Below are positions 52,670 through 63,277 of a stretch of DNA of 64,000 nt, piece after piece. The notes under the pieces were generated by a model, which ran no database searches, was not told the origin of the DNA, and saw only the letters and a program-made list of their open reading frames with translations. Position numbers and translations under genes: made by a program. Each line of letters begins with the position of its first letter. The first letter of the stretch is position 1. Origin of the DNA: Thiorhodococcus drewsii AZ1 (GTDB lineage: Bacteria > Pseudomonadota > Gammaproteobacteria > Chromatiales > Chromatiaceae); the NCBI RefSeq assembly GCF_000224065.1, contig NZ_AFWT01000013.1:1-64000 (forward strand). The letters run 5' to 3'.

Positions 52670-53311
52670 ATGCTTGAATACCAACGTGACTTTCTGAATT
52701 TCGCCACCGAGATCGGCGCACTGAAATTCGGCGACTTCACGCTCAAATCCGGACGACGCAGCCCCTACTTCTTCAACGCGGGGCTCTTCAACACGGGTCT
52801 GCGCCTGGCCCGGCTAGCACGTGCCTATGCCCATTGCATCGCGCAGTCCGGCCTGGCGTTCGACGTGCTCTACGGCCCCGCCTACAAGGGCATTCCACTC
52901 GCCGCCGCCACCAGCCTGAACCTCGCAACCGAGCATGAACACGAGACGCCCTATGCCTTCAATCGCAAGGAGGCGAAGGACCACGGAGAGGGTGGCACCA
53001 TCGTCGGCACTCCACTGGCCGGGCGCATCCTTATCATCGACGACGTCATCACCGCCGGCACATCGGTGCGAGAATCGGTCGAGATCATCCGCTCGGCCGG
53101 TGCCACACCTGCGGGCGTGGTCATCGCGCTCGACCGTCAGGAGCGCGGTCAGGATGCCTGTTCGGCCGTCGAGGAGGTTCGCAAGACCTTCGACATCCCG
53201 GTGCTGAGCATCCTGACACTGGCCGATCTCATCAGCTACCTGGAAGCATCGCCGGACGACACGGCCCGTCTGGAGGCTATGCGCGATTATCGTCGACTCT
53301 ATGGGGTGTGA
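52670..53311 (+). CDS. pyrE: Orotate phosphoribosyltransferase
   Basis: The 213-residue enzyme converts orotate and PRPP to OMP. Motifs: [16 protein letters not shown] near residue 27, [18 protein letters not shown] near 65, [15 protein letters not shown] and the PRPP loop [19 protein letters not shown] near 120. As in other gammaproteobacteria it lies downstream of rph, though several genes away. A small hairpin AAGCT-GGT-AGCTT with TTT lies at 52614-52628 in its leader and might act as a weak attenuator. Confidence 0.95.
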   Translation: MLEYQRDFLNFATEIGALKFGDFTLKSGRRSPYFFNAGLFNTGLRLARLARAYAHCIAQSGLAFDVLYGPAYKGIPLAAATSLNLATEHEHETPYAFNRKEAKDHGEGGTIVGTPLAGRILIIDDVITAGTSVRESVEIIRSAGATPAGVVIALDRQERGQDACSAVEEVRKTFDIPVLSILTLADLISYLEASPDDTARLEAMRDYRRLYGV

Positions 53312-53312
53312 T

Positions 53313-54323
53313 ATGCGACTTGGACCGATTCGAACTCCCACTCCGCTCGCGAGGTCACCACGCGGGCTCTGGCTGATCCCAACGCTCGGCGCGCTCTGCT
53401 GGTCGGGACTCGCATTGGCGCAAGGCTCACTGTACCGCTGGGTCGACGACAACGGCGCAGTGCATTACACGGATTCGGTCCCGGCCGCCGAGAGCAAGCA
53501 AGGGCATACCAAACTCTCAGAGCAGGGCGTGCACACCGAGGAGGTTGCCCCCGCACCCACCGAAGCCGAACTGCAAAAGGCCAAGGAAGCTGAGCGCTTA
53601 AGACAGGAAGAGGAACGCCGCGCCGCCGCCCGCAAGGAGGCCGACGCCCGATTGCTGAGCCGCTATCGCACGGCCGAAGAGGTGGAGCTGACCCGAGACG
53701 GCAAGCTCGCCGGGGTCAATGCGCTGATTCAGGTCAAACGAGACCTGATCCGATCCAATCAGGAACGGCGCCTGAAGCTGGAGACGCGGAAGAAAAAGGC
53801 GCTTCAGTCGGGCAAGCCGCTGCCACCCGAACTTGAAAACGACATCGCCCAGACCGAATCCAAGATCCGCGCGAACTATGCGGCGATCATCGACTTGGAG
53901 CATCAGAAGGACGCCATCCGCCAGGAGTTTCGCGGCATCTTGAGACATTATCTGAAGCTGCGGCGTCTGCCGGTACCGACCGAATCCACGGAAGGCGAGA
54001 CACTTGTCGATGTCCAAAATTTAGTGACCTGCACGGGCATGGCGGAATGCAGCCGCTATTGGGAACAGGCCATGACCTACGTTCGTAAGCACTCGGAGGC
54101 CAAGACCGAAATCCTCGGTCCTGGTCTATTGATCGCCATCCAAGAGGACGACAAGGAAGAGCAAACCTTCACCCTGACCTGGACCCAAGCGGCGGCCGAC
54201 CGACCCGTGCATCTCTATCTCGACCTTCAGTGCAAGAACAAACAGACAGGAAGTCTGACTTGCGTGGACACCTCAGCAAACGCGGTGGAGGAGGGATTCC
54301 AGGCGGCAGTCACCCAAAACTGA
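53313..54323 (+). CDS. DUF4124 domain protein with coiled-coil region, exported
   Basis: From the ATG at 53313 the protein has 336 residues. A signal peptide ends near ALAQG (about residue 37). The DUF4124 motif follows: LYRWVDDNGAVHYTDSVPA. Then comes a strongly charged helical, coiled-coil-prone region (EAERLRQEEERRAAARKEAD and later EIRANYAAIIDLEHQ-like helices), and a C-terminal domain with four Cys (CTGMAEC, later QCKN and LTCVD). The role is unknown; DUF4124 proteins are common in the envelope of gammaproteobacteria. It starts 1 bp after the pyrE stop. Confidence 0.8.
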   Translation: MRLGPIRTPTPLARSPRGLWLIPTLGALCWSGLALAQGSLYRWVDDNGAVHYTDSVPAAESKQGHTKLSEQGVHTEEVAPAPTEAELQKAKEAERLRQEEERRAAARKEADARLLSRYRTAEEVELTRDGKLAGVNALIQVKRDLIRSNQERRLKLETRKKKALQSGKPLPPELENDIAQTESKIRANYAAIIDLEHQKDAIRQEFRGILRHYLKLRRLPVPTESTEGETLVDVQNLVTCTGMAECSRYWEQAMTYVRKHSEAKTEILGPGLLIAIQEDDKEEQTFTLTWTQAAADRPVHLYLDLQCKNKQTGSLTCVDTSANAVEEGFQAAVTQN

Positions 54324-54334
54324 GACGGTTTCCT

Positions 54335-54364
54335 CGTAGGATGTGGTGAGGAACGAACCGCATC
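54335..54364. repeat. Palindromic intergenic repeat of the GTAGG type, second copy
   Basis: CGTAGGATGTGGTGAGGAAC begins the element. The stem GATGTGGT (54340-54347) / ACCGCATC (54357-54364) pairs over 8 bp with one G-U around a GAGGAACGA loop. The GTAGG lead, stem position and loop are like the element at 2827-2858. It lies between convergent genes and might stop both. Confidence 0.6.
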
Positions 54365-54394
54365 GGTCGCGAAAGATGCGGCTCGCCATGTGCA

Positions 54395-55315
<921 letters not shown>

Positions 55316-55405
55316 TTAGAAATTCCCAAGCGATGTGACTGTCGGTACAACGCGGAAGGCAGGCCGCGAGACCAGTCAGGTAGTCAGAACATTGACGGAA
55401 ATCGC

Positions 55406-55864
55406 CTAGCCTCGACCTGTATGCCCAAAGCCGCCATCGCCGCGTCGCGATGACTCGAACGACTCGACCAGTTCCAGCTCGGCCCTCAGGACTGGCACGA
55501 GAATGAACTGGGCAATGCGTTCACCCACCTCGATCCGAAACGGCGTTTTTCCCCGGTTCCAGCAGGAGACCATGAGCGGGCCCTGATAATCGGAGTCGAT
55601 GAGTCCGACCAGATTGCCCAGAACGATACCGTGACGATGCCCCAGACCCGAGCGGGGCAGAATCATCCCGGCAACGCCGGGCTCGGCGATGTGCACGGCC
55701 ATACCGGTCGGCAGCAGTTCGGTCGCGCCAGGAGCCAGGTCTAGGGGCGCATCCAGCATGGCGCGCAGGTCCAATCCGGCCGATCCCTCGGTCGCATAGG
55801 CGGGCAGGGGGAAATCGCGGCCGAGCCGCGGGTCGAGGATCTTGACCTCAAGTCGATGCAACAT
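55406..55864 (-). CDS. dut: dUTP diphosphatase
   Basis: The 152-residue trimeric enzyme makes dUMP and keeps uracil out of DNA. The five motifs are visible: [60 protein letters not shown], and the C-terminal arm [13 protein letters not shown]. It overlaps the end of coaBC by 17 bp. Confidence 0.95.
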   Translation of the reverse strand: MLHRLEVKILDPRLGRDFPLPAYATEGSAGLDLRAMLDAPLDLAPGATELLPTGMAVHIAEPGVAGMILPRSGLGHRHGIVLGNLVGLIDSDYQGPLMVSCWNRGKTPFRIEVGERIAQFILVPVLRAELELVESFESSRRGDGGFGHTGRG

Positions 55865-57059
55865 GTCGTTCTCGATAGCGTTCGGCGATCAGCGCGGCCA
55901 GTTCGGCGGCGAGTCGTGTCTTGTTCATCATCGGCAGATCGCGCGAACCGTCGGACCAATAGACGCTGAGCGCATTCTCGTCGCGCTCGAATCCACCGCG
56001 CTCGGCCCCAACCAGATTGGCGGCGATCATGTCGAGCCTCTTGTCGCGCAGCTTGCCGAGCGCATAGTCGGCGACCCGGTCGGTCTCGGCCGCGAAACCG
56101 ACGGTGAAAGGGGCCGGAGTCGAGGCGGCGACCTCCGAGAGGATATCCGGATTGCGGACCAGACGCAGGGTCAGCTCCTCGGAGGATTTCTTGATCTTGC
56201 CCTCGGCCGCCCGCTCGGGCCGATAGTCGGCCACCGCCGCCGTGGCGACGAAGAGATCGCAGTCGACGACCCGCGACATGACCGCCGCGTGCATCTCCAA
56301 GGCCGTCTCGACGCGCACCAACTCATCGACAGACGGCCCCGTCAGGGCGGTCGGGCCGCTCACCAGGACGACGCGCGCACCCAAATCGGCCAATGATTCA
56401 GCCAGGGCATAGCCCATACGACCGGAGCTGCGGTTGCCGAGAAAGCGCACCGGATCCAACGGCTCGCGGGTTGGACCGGCGGTCAGCAGCACGCGGACGC
56501 CCTTGAGCGAGGACGCTTCAGGCGGGCTCAGGGCCGAGACGATCTCGGCCGGCTCCAGCATGCGGCCCGGTCCAATCTCGCCGCAGGCCTGCACGCCCTC
56601 GCCGGGCCCCAGGATCCGCGCACCGCGATCCACCAGGCGGCGCAGATTGTCCTGAGTCGCCGGATGGAGCCACATGGCCTGGTTCATGGCCGGCGCGAGC
56701 ACCAGTGGGGCCTCGCATGCCAGGGCCAGGGTCGTAAGCAGGTCGTTCGCCATACCGACCGCGAGCCGCGCCATCAGATCCGCTGTGGCCGGTGCGATGA
56801 GCAGCAGATCGGCCCAGCGCGCCAGGGCGATGTGATCCATCCCCGCTTCGGCCTCGGAGTCGAAGGTCTCGATGCGTACTGGATGACCGGACACGGCCTG
56901 AAACGTCAGTGGCGCCACGAACTGGGTCGCTGCGGGGGTCATGACCACCCGCACCTCGAAACCTTGGGCACCGAGACGCCGGACGAGATCGACCGATTTG
57001 TAGGCGGCAATGCCGCCGCCAACGCCCAAAAGCAGGCGACGGATCCTATTCTGGTTCAT
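55848..57059 (-). CDS. coaBC: Phosphopantothenoylcysteine decarboxylase / phosphopantothenate-cysteine ligase
   Basis: The 403-residue bifunctional enzyme of coenzyme A synthesis starts at ATG 57059 ([12 protein letters not shown]). The N-terminal flavoprotein CoaC domain has [18 protein letters not shown], then [20 protein letters not shown] and [15 protein letters not shown]. The C-terminal CoaB domain has [20 protein letters not shown]-type motif near residue 190 and [13 protein letters not shown]. Followed by dut with overlapping ends. Confidence 0.95.
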   Translation of the reverse strand: MNQNRIRRLLLGVGGGIAAYKSVDLVRRLGAQGFEVRVVMTPAATQFVAPLTFQAVSGHPVRIETFDSEAEAGMDHIALARWADLLLIAPATADLMARLAVGMANDLLTTLALACEAPLVLAPAMNQAMWLHPATQDNLRRLVDRGARILGPGEGVQACGEIGPGRMLEPAEIVSALSPPEASSLKGVRVLLTAGPTREPLDPVRFLGNRSSGRMGYALAESLADLGARVVLVSGPTALTGPSVDELVRVETALEMHAAVMSRVVDCDLFVATAAVADYRPERAAEGKIKKSSEELTLRLVRNPDILSEVAASTPAPFTVGFAAETDRVADYALGKLRDKRLDMIAANLVGAERGGFERDENALSVYWSDGSRDLPMMNKTRLAAELAALIAERYRERHVAST

Positions 57060-57253
57060 TTGCGATTCGTGTATCTTGCGCTCGGATATGGACCGAGAGG
57101 GACGCCGCGCTGACACGCGCCCTCACCAACACTCGGTGCCTTTGCGAAAGCGATGCCAGGCGAATACAGGACATTGGAGTGTAACTGATCGGCTCTTTCC
57201 GGCACATACCACCGGGACGAGAGAGCCGAGAATCGGCGGCGAGGGGAGGCCCC

Positions 57254-57928
57254 ATGACGATCAAGGACTGGCCGCAGGACGAGCGACCACGCGAGAAACT
57301 CCTGGAACGCGGCGCGGGTGCGTTGTCGGATGCCGAGCTGCTGGCGATCTTTCTGCGCACCGGCATTCCTGGGAAGAACGCGGTAGACTTGGCGCGCGAC
57401 CTGCTCGCCAGCTTTGGCGGACTGCCCGGTCTGCTGGCGGCGGATCAACGTCGCTTCTGTGACGGCAAGGGACTGGGCAAGGCCAAGTTCGCCCAGTTGC
57501 AGGCGGTGCTGGAGCTCAGCCGACGCTATCTACTGACCCGCATCAGCGGTCAGGATGTCCTCACCAGCCCGGAGGCCACCCGCGATTACCTCAAGATGCG
57601 GCTCTACGGCTCGCCCCACGAGATCTTCGCGTGCCTCTTCCTCGACAACCGCCACCGCGTGATCCTCTACGAAGAGTTGTTCCGAGGCACCATCGACGGC
57701 GCCAGCGTCCATCCGCGCGAGGTTCTGCGCCGGGTCATGGACACCAATGCGGCGGCGGTCATCTTCGCCCACAACCATCCATCCGGCGTCGCCGAGCCCA
57801 GCCAAGCCGACCTGCATATCACCAAACGACTGAAGGACACACTAGCGCTTGTGGACGTGCGTGTGCTCGACCACATCATCGTCGGTGAGGGGGACGGAAC
57901 CTCCTTCGCCGAGCGGGGCCTTCTGTGA
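57254..57928 (+). CDS. radC: RadC family protein (JAB/MPN metalloprotease fold)
   Basis: The 224-residue protein has the N-terminal helix-hairpin-helix part ([20 protein letters not shown]) and the C-terminal JAMM domain with the metal motif [18 protein letters not shown], preceded by the [13 protein letters not shown] strand. It starts [20 protein letters not shown], the normal chromosomal form. A direct role in repair is doubtful; the function remains open. Divergent from coaBC, upstream of rpmB, as in E. coli. Confidence 0.93.
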   Translation: MTIKDWPQDERPREKLLERGAGALSDAELLAIFLRTGIPGKNAVDLARDLLASFGGLPGLLAADQRRFCDGKGLGKAKFAQLQAVLELSRRYLLTRISGQDVLTSPEATRDYLKMRLYGSPHEIFACLFLDNRHRVILYEELFRGTIDGASVHPREVLRRVMDTNAAAVIFAHNHPSGVAEPSQADLHITKRLKDTLALVDVRVLDHIIVGEGDGTSFAERGLL

Positions 57929-57954
57929 GCCGGAAATCGAATTGCATCCGGGAC

Positions 57955-57984
57955 TTGCGCGCCTTTCAGACAGCGTGATAGGAT
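57955..57984 (+). promoter_or_regulatory. Possible promoter of rpmB-rpmG
   Basis: TTGCGC (57955-57960) and TAGGAT (57979-57984) are spaced by 18 bp. Each matches sigma-70 consensus at four of six positions. The rpmB start at 58035 would be about 44 bases downstream of the expected transcription start. Confidence 0.4.
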
Positions 57985-58034
57985 TCCGCTTCTTTATGCA
58001 CCGAAACACACGCCGACTTGTAGGGATTCCCGCC

Positions 58035-58271
58035 ATGTCCAAGGTATGTCAGGTTACCGGTAAACGCCCCCTCACCGGCAACAACGTCTCGCACGCGAAC
58101 AACAAGACCAAGCGTCGCTTCCTCCCGAACCTGCATGAGAAGCGGTTCTGGGTCGAGGCCGAGAAGCGTTGGGTCAAGCTGCGTCTGTCCACCAAGGGCA
58201 TGCGCATCATCGACAAGAATGGTATCGACGCTGTGCTCGGCGATCTCCGTGCACGCGGCGAAAAGGTCTAA
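58035..58271 (+). CDS. rpmB: 50S ribosomal protein L28
   Basis: The 78-residue protein starts [20 protein letters not shown] and continues [20 protein letters not shown], the complete L28 signature. The ATG at 58035 is chosen on this basis. It is followed by rpmG after 15 bp with AGGAGG between them. Confidence 0.97.
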   Translation: MSKVCQVTGKRPLTGNNVSHANNKTKRRFLPNLHEKRFWVEAEKRWVKLRLSTKGMRIIDKNGIDAVLGDLRARGEKV

Positions 58272-58286
58272 CAGGAGGATCCACCC

Positions 58287-58454
58287 ATGGCCAAGGCAGC
58301 ACGCGAAAAGATCCGCCTCAACTCCAGCGCCGGTACGGGTCACTTCTATACCACGACCAAGAACAAGCGCAATCAGCCTGGCAAGATGGAGATCAAAAAA
58401 TTTGATCCCGTCGTTCGTCAGCACGTCATGTACAAGGAAGGCAAGATCAAGTAA
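58287..58454 (+). CDS. rpmG: 50S ribosomal protein L33
   Basis: The 55-residue protein begins [20 protein letters not shown] and has [20 protein letters not shown], diagnostic for L33. The ATG follows AGGAGG at eight bases. It lacks the zinc-binding CxxC pairs, so it is the zinc-free form. The gene ends 47 bp before an intrinsic terminator. Confidence 0.97.
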   Translation: MAKAAREKIRLNSSAGTGHFYTTTKNKRNQPGKMEIKKFDPVVRQHVMYKEGKIK

Positions 58455-58501
58455 GCCGACCTGTCCCGGCCCGAACGGCCGGCTTGCGTACATGGCGCCC
58501 G

Positions 58502-58528
58502 AAAAAGCCCGCTTCTAGCGGGTTTTTT
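58502..58528 (+). terminator. Intrinsic terminator after rpmBG
   Basis: A stem AAAAAGCCCGC (58502-58512) / GCGGGTTTTTT (58518-58528) with a TTCTA loop runs into a T tract (58523-58529). It is the clearest terminator in the window and ends the ribosomal protein operon; the A run on the other side may also serve the convergent hydantoinase gene. Confidence 0.9.
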
Positions 58529-58570
58529 TCGTGTCTCGAAATCAGCCCCTTTCTCCCCGGTCAACCGCAC

Positions 58571-60535
58571 TCATCGCGGCAACAACTCCAGAATCAGGTT
58601 GCCGACGCCATCGCGTCGCGCGATCCATCCGGGCGCGAGCCAGGTCGTCGAAACCGCGTCCGTGATGACCGCCGGCCCGACACAGCCATCGCCCGAGAGC
58701 GATTCGCGCGCCAGAACCGGAACCGGTGCCTCGCAACCATGGACCTGGAGCCAGCGGTTCGGCGCCACGGGATTTGCGTGACCTGCCTCGGGCAAGCGTG
58801 AAAGCGGAGCGGTGGCCCGCACCCTCACGCGCAGATTGACCAGCTCGACCGAGAGCTCGAGACGGTGCCCATAGCGCACGGCGTGGGCGCGATGGAAATC
58901 CTCGATCGCCGCATCCACCGAACTCCAGGGACGATTGAGGGTGTGGGACTGGCCGCGATAGCGTAGATCCAGCGAGGTCTCGACACGCATACCGTCGAGC
59001 GACACCCCTTCCTCGGCCAGCTCGGCGCGTCCGGCATCGATCAAGGTCATGAACGCCGACTCGATCTCGGCATCGGTCATTGCGTCCAGACGCCCGAGCC
59101 AGGTCCGCGTCAGGGTCCGGCCGGCCGGGGCCGCGAGCATGCCGAGCGCCGACAGCACTCCCGCGTGCACCGGAACCAGGGCATGGCGCATCCCCAGCGC
59201 CTCGGCCAGGGCGCAGACATGCAGCCCGCCGGCACCGCCGAACGAGGTCAACACGAAGTCGCGCGGATCCAGTCCACGCTGAACCGAGATGACGCGCAGC
59301 GCGCGTGCCATGTGCTCGTTGGCGATACGCAGAATCCCGAGCGCGGCCTCCTCGACCCCAAGCCCCAGCTCGCCGGCCAGATGCCCGACAGCAGACCGTG
59401 CCGCCTCGACGTCGAGCCGCATCCGGCCGCCCAGGAAACCCTCCGGATCCAAGCGGCCCAAGACCAGATTGGCGTCGGTCACGGTCGGGCTCGACCCGCC
59501 CCGTCCATAGCAGGCTGGACCCGGCTCGGCGCCCGCCGATTCCGGGCCGACCAGCAGCAATCCACCCGCATCCACCTGCGCGATGGAGCCGCCTCCGGCA
59601 CCGATGGTATGCATATCCACCATCGGTAGCGCGACCGGAAAGCCGGCGATACGACCGGCGGTGGTGAGCCTGGGCTCGCCGTCGATGAGAGCGACGTCGG
59701 TCGAAGTTCCGCCCATGTCGAAGCTCAACAGACGACGCGCGGTACCGTCGCTCGCGGCGACGAAAGCGGCGCCGGCCAGCCCGCCGGCCGGACCCGACAG
59801 CAGCAGCCGAGCCGCATGGCGGGCGATCTGATCGGCGACGACCGCCTCGCCGCTGCTCTGCATCACCGAGATCCGGGCACCCGGCAGACCGGCCCCAAGC
59901 CGATCGAGATAGCGTGCGACGATGGGACCGACCCAGGCGTTGAGCCAGGTCGTGATGCCACGCTCGTACTCGCCGATCAGCGGCAACACCTCGGAAGAAC
60001 GCGACACGAATAGATCGTCCGGCAGGGCATCGGCCAATGCGCGCTCGGCGCTGTCGTCCAGATAGGAGAAGAGCAGATTGATGGCGACCGCCTCGGGCGC
60101 CAACCGCTCGACCTCGGCGCGAACATGATCGAGATCCGATTCGGTCAGTGGTTCGACCCAATGCCCGTCGGCCGCTAGCCGTCCGCCAGTTTCGACGCAG
60201 AGTTCGCGCGGAACCGGTGGACAACGCGGTGGCGGCTGGAGATCGTAGAGATCCGCGCGTGCCTGACGACCGATGGAAAGCACATCGCTGAATCCGCGAT
60301 TGGTGACATAAAGCGTCCGTACCCCCTTGCCCTCAAGTACCGCATTGGTCGCCACCGTGCTGCCATGAACGACCCGCAGACCGGCCGGATCCAGACCCAG
60401 CTCGGAGATGCCCTGAAGGATGGCGCGCTCCGGCGCGTCGGGGGTGGATAGAACCTTGTGGATACGGACCTCGCCCGCGCGCCAGAGCACGAAGTCGGTA
60501 AAGGTCCCGCCGGTGTCGATGCCAATCAACGTCAT
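58571..60535 (-). CDS. Hydantoinase A / 5-oxoprolinase alpha-type subunit (HyuA)
   Basis: From the ATG at 60535 the protein has 654 residues. The N terminus MTLIGIDTGGTFTDFVLWR is the phosphate-loop-like motif of the family, VHGSTVATNAVLEGKG follows, and later come FDMGGTSTDVALIDGEPRL, MHTIGAGGGSIAQVD and LTSFGGAGGLHVCALAEALG. Such proteins form ATP-dependent hydrolases of cyclic amides (hydantoins, 5-oxoproline) or acetone carboxylase-like complexes with a HyuB partner. No HyuB gene is adjacent, so the substrate is open. The start overlaps the stop of a small upstream gene (ATGA). Confidence 0.85.
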   Translation of the reverse strand: MTLIGIDTGGTFTDFVLWRAGEVRIHKVLSTPDAPERAILQGISELGLDPAGLRVVHGSTVATNAVLEGKGVRTLYVTNRGFSDVLSIGRQARADLYDLQPPPRCPPVPRELCVETGGRLAADGHWVEPLTESDLDHVRAEVERLAPEAVAINLLFSYLDDSAERALADALPDDLFVSRSSEVLPLIGEYERGITTWLNAWVGPIVARYLDRLGAGLPGARISVMQSSGEAVVADQIARHAARLLLSGPAGGLAGAAFVAASDGTARRLLSFDMGGTSTDVALIDGEPRLTTAGRIAGFPVALPMVDMHTIGAGGGSIAQVDAGGLLLVGPESAGAEPGPACYGRGGSSPTVTDANLVLGRLDPEGFLGGRMRLDVEAARSAVGHLAGELGLGVEEAALGILRIANEHMARALRVISVQRGLDPRDFVLTSFGGAGGLHVCALAEALGMRHALVPVHAGVLSALGMLAAPAGRTLTRTWLGRLDAMTDAEIESAFMTLIDAGRAELAEEGVSLDGMRVETSLDLRYRGQSHTLNRPWSSVDAAIEDFHRAHAVRYGHRLELSVELVNLRVRVRATAPLSRLPEAGHANPVAPNRWLQVHGCEAPVPVLARESLSGDGCVGPAVITDAVSTTWLAPGWIARRDGVGNLILELLPR

Positions 60536-60921
60536 GGGCGATCTGTCTCGTCTGTGGGTGCCGCCGGAACCAGATCGAGTTCGCCGATCGGCGTCGCTCG
60601 CGTGCCGTTCCAGGGCCTGGGATGGGTCTCGACCGCCAGCCAGGCCTGGAGCCGATTGCTCCGATAAGGCGAAAAGCGGTGCCCCGACTGACCAAGCGAC
60701 AGGGTACACCGGGTCTGACTCCAGTCCCAAGGTGTCGCCACGTTGCGGTGGATCAGCATCAGACTCACGACCAGACGGGCGAAACCGCGTGAGGCTCCGC
60801 GCATCAGATCCATCTGCCACACCCGCTCGGAGGCCACCACATCCCCCTGAGCGAACATGAGATCATCCCGCTGACCCTTACCCGGGCCTACCAATAGAGC
60901 CAGCCCGCTCCCAGGGAGCAT
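60532..60921 (-). CDS. Hypothetical protein coupled to the HyuA-type gene
   Basis: From the ATG at 60921 the frame encodes 129 residues (an upstream start at 60954 adds 11). Its TGA overlaps the HyuA start. The sequence includes AQGDVVASERVWQMDLMRGA and a C-terminal PRPWNGTRATPIGELDLVP stretch, with a balanced composition that looks protein-like. I recognise no domain, signal peptide or membrane helix. It may be a small cytoplasmic partner or just a translated leader. Confidence 0.45.
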   Translation of the reverse strand: MLPGSGLALLVGPGKGQRDDLMFAQGDVVASERVWQMDLMRGASRGFARLVVSLMLIHRNVATPWDWSQTRCTLSLGQSGHRFSPYRSNRLQAWLAVETHPRPWNGTRATPIGELDLVPAAPTDETDRP

Positions 60922-61055
60922 CAGGTGAGGGTGGAGCCGAGTAGACGACCCCAACGTCTGAATGGATTCAACGGGATCAATTCGAGGCGATTCATACCGA
61001 CATGGAATTCGCAGCCATCATCGCACGATTCACCGCACCGCGAGGAGACACGCCA

Positions 61056-62009
61056 ATGCCATCCGCACCCGACATCCAAGCCGTCCGACAGTATCTGCTG
61101 GAGCTTCAGGACCGGATTACCGAGACTCTGCGCGAAACCGATGGCGGCGCCGGCTTCCGCCAGGACGCCTGGGAGCGCCCGAACGGCGGGGGCGGGCGTA
61201 CCCGCATCATGGAAGGCGGCCTGGTGTTCGAGCAATGCTGCGTCAATTTCTCGCACGTCTTCGGCAGCGCCCTGCCGGCCTCGGCAAGCGCCCAGCGGCC
61301 CGAGTTGGCCGGACGCGGCTTTCAGGCCATGGGTGTCTCGCTCGTCTCGCACCCGCTGAATCCCTATGTGCCCTCGTCCCATCTCAACGTGCGCTTCTTC
61401 ATCGCCGAGAAGGATGGTGCCGAGCCCATCTGGTGGTTCGGCGGCGGATTCGACCTCACCCCCTATTACGGCTTCATGGAGGACGTTATCCACTGGCATC
61501 GTAACGCCCAAGAGGCCTGCCTCGGTTTCGGCGACGATCTCTATCCCCGCCTCAAGCGCTGGTGCGACGACTATTTCTTCATCAAGCACCGCAACGAGCC
61601 ACGCGGCGTGGGTGGGCTCTTTTTCGACGACTTCGATCAGGGCGGATTCGACAATGCCTTCGGTCTGATGCGCAGCGTCGGCGATCGCTATCTGAGCGGT
61701 TATCTCCCCATCGTCGAGCGCCGCTGGGCCACGACCTACGGCGACCGCGAACGGGCCTTCCAGAAATACCGCCGTGGCCGCTATGTCGAATTCAACCTGG
61801 TCCAAGATCGTGGCACCCTGTTCGGGCTTCAGTCCGGCGGGCGCACCGAATCCATCCTCGCCTCCATGCCGCCCGAGGTGAGCTGGCGCTACGACTACCA
61901 GCCCGAGCCGGGAACCCCCGAGGCCGAGCTGTACGCGCGTTTTCTGGTGGTTCGGGACTGGCTTGGGGAGTGCGGCCAAGACGCCGACGATCGATATCGC
62001 CAAGGGTGA
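61056..62009 (+). CDS. hemF: Oxygen-dependent coproporphyrinogen-III oxidase
   Basis: The 317-residue enzyme decarboxylates coproporphyrinogen III using O2. Blocks: [21 protein letters not shown]-type region near residue 48, [18 protein letters not shown]-like stretch near 80, [17 protein letters not shown], the [15 protein letters not shown] motif and [17 protein letters not shown]. The ATG at 61056 follows GAGGAGA. In a phototroph that can grow anaerobically the oxygen-independent HemN would also be needed; this gene shows the organism also meets oxygen. Confidence 0.95.
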   Translation: MPSAPDIQAVRQYLLELQDRITETLRETDGGAGFRQDAWERPNGGGGRTRIMEGGLVFEQCCVNFSHVFGSALPASASAQRPELAGRGFQAMGVSLVSHPLNPYVPSSHLNVRFFIAEKDGAEPIWWFGGGFDLTPYYGFMEDVIHWHRNAQEACLGFGDDLYPRLKRWCDDYFFIKHRNEPRGVGGLFFDDFDQGGFDNAFGLMRSVGDRYLSGYLPIVERRWATTYGDRERAFQKYRRGRYVEFNLVQDRGTLFGLQSGGRTESILASMPPEVSWRYDYQPEPGTPEAELYARFLVVRDWLGECGQDADDRYRQG

Positions 62010-62066
62010 GCACAACAAGGGCATTCCAATGTCCAGCCAAGCTGGCTCGCCATAGAGGAGACGACC

Positions 62067-62183
62067 ATGTCATCATCGGTTTTCAACCGCACGAGAACGA
62101 TCGCTCCTAGAGGCGCCTCGATCAGGCCTCGTCCGTGCGCCACTAGATCAGAATCAAAAAAGCGGCGGGGGAATGGGGCATGA
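62067..62183 (+). CDS. Candidate 38-residue upstream ORF coupled to the DUF389 gene
   Basis: The ATG at 62067 is preceded by GAGGAG at six bases, a strong ribosome binding site. The frame encodes a basic peptide beginning MSSSVFNRTRTIAPRG and ending KKRRGNGA, and its TGA overlaps the next gene's ATG at 62180. The next gene has only a G-rich stretch before its ATG. This is the pattern of a translated leader that sets expression of the membrane protein gene. No similarity is recognised. Confidence 0.4.
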   Translation: MSSSVFNRTRTIAPRGASIRPRPCATRSESKKRRGNGA

Positions 62184-63277
62184 AATATGTCGAGGTGATC
62201 GCAAACGCCGGCAGCGCGGACACAATCGCGGAGGCGGCGGCCAAGGTCAAGGCGCTGGACTTCAGGCTCGGGCTGGTCGGCACGGACGGCATGCAAACCA
62301 TGCGCATGCTGGTCAGCGACGACAAGGTCCAACGCGTCCTGGATCTGGTGCAGAGCGTCCTCGGTGCCCAGCCCTCCGCCCGCATCCTGGTCCTCGCGGT
62401 CGAGACCGTCGTGCCTCCACCCAACGAGGAACACCGCAAACAGGAGGATTCGGCCACGGCAGCGCGCGAGGCGCTGTATGAGGGCATGGAGAAGAGTGCC
62501 CGCCTCGGGCCGAATTACCTGATTCTGGTCACCCTCTCGACCATCGTCGCGGCCATCGGTCTGATCGAGAACAACGTCGCCGTGCTCATCGGCGCCATGG
62601 TGATCGCCCCCTTGCTGGGTCCGAATCTCGCGCTCAGTCTGGGAACGGCACTGGGCGACATCGGGCTCATGAAGAAGGCGGTGTGGACACTCTTGGTCGG
62701 CATCCTCACCGCAGTCGCGCTGTCCGCGATCCTCGCCTATTTCTGGCCGAACGCACTGACGAGTCAGGAGGTTCTGGCGAGGACGACCGCCGGATTGGAC
62801 TCGGTCGCACTGGCGCTCGCCTCGGGCGCGGCGGCGGCACTCTCGCTGACCACGGGTTTGTCGAGCGTGCTGGTCGGGGTCATGGTCGCCGTGGCCCTAC
62901 TCCCGCCCGCAGCGACACTGGGACTCATGCTCGGTGACGGCCGTTTCGATTTGGCCACCGGCGCCGGACTCCTGTTGGCGGTCAACATCGTCTGCGTGAA
63001 TCTGTCCAGCAAGCTCGTCTTCGTCGTCAAGGGCATCAGCCCGCGTAAATGGATGGAGAAGCAGAAGGCGAAACGCGCCATGGTGATCTACGCATTGGTC
63101 TGGATACTGACCTTGCTGGCGCTCATCCTCATCATCATGGAGCGCGACAGACTCATGCCCACGAATATCGAGAAGCAACTGCAGGACAGACTCGGTATCT
63201 CGATGATCGTGCACCCGATGACGCTGTCATCGGCCGAGTTCGCCCTCAGCCCAGGTGCTCCAGCAACCAGGCGTTGA
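62180..63277 (+). CDS. DUF389 (TIGR00341-type) membrane protein
   Basis: The 365-residue protein has an N-terminal soluble domain of about 80 residues (MKYVEVIANAGSADTIAEAA), a short linker, and a membrane domain of about six helices with the family pattern ATIVAAIGLIENNVAVLIGAMVIAPLLGPN-like (first helices near residues 115-150), LSLTTGLSSVLVGVMVAVAL, and a final helix ending in LILIIMERD. The function is unknown. The last 32 bases overlap the convergent thioredoxin gene. A small coupled ORF precedes it. Confidence 0.85.
   Translation: MKYVEVIANAGSADTIAEAAAKVKALDFRLGLVGTDGMQTMRMLVSDDKVQRVLDLVQSVLGAQPSARILVLAVETVVPPPNEEHRKQEDSATAAREALYEGMEKSARLGPNYLILVTLSTIVAAIGLIENNVAVLIGAMVIAPLLGPNLALSLGTALGDIGLMKKAVWTLLVGILTAVALSAILAYFWPNALTSQEVLARTTAGLDSVALALASGAAAALSLTTGLSSVLVGVMVAVALLPPAATLGLMLGDGRFDLATGAGLLLAVNIVCVNLSSKLVFVVKGISPRKWMEKQKAKRAMVIYALVWILTLLALILIIMERDRLMPTNIEKQLQDRLGISMIVHPMTLSSAEFALSPGAPATRR

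Noticed and set aside
57254-57928. radC as part of a mobile element or R-M accessory set
   Set aside because: It has the full-length chromosomal form and the standard radC-rpmB-rpmG order.
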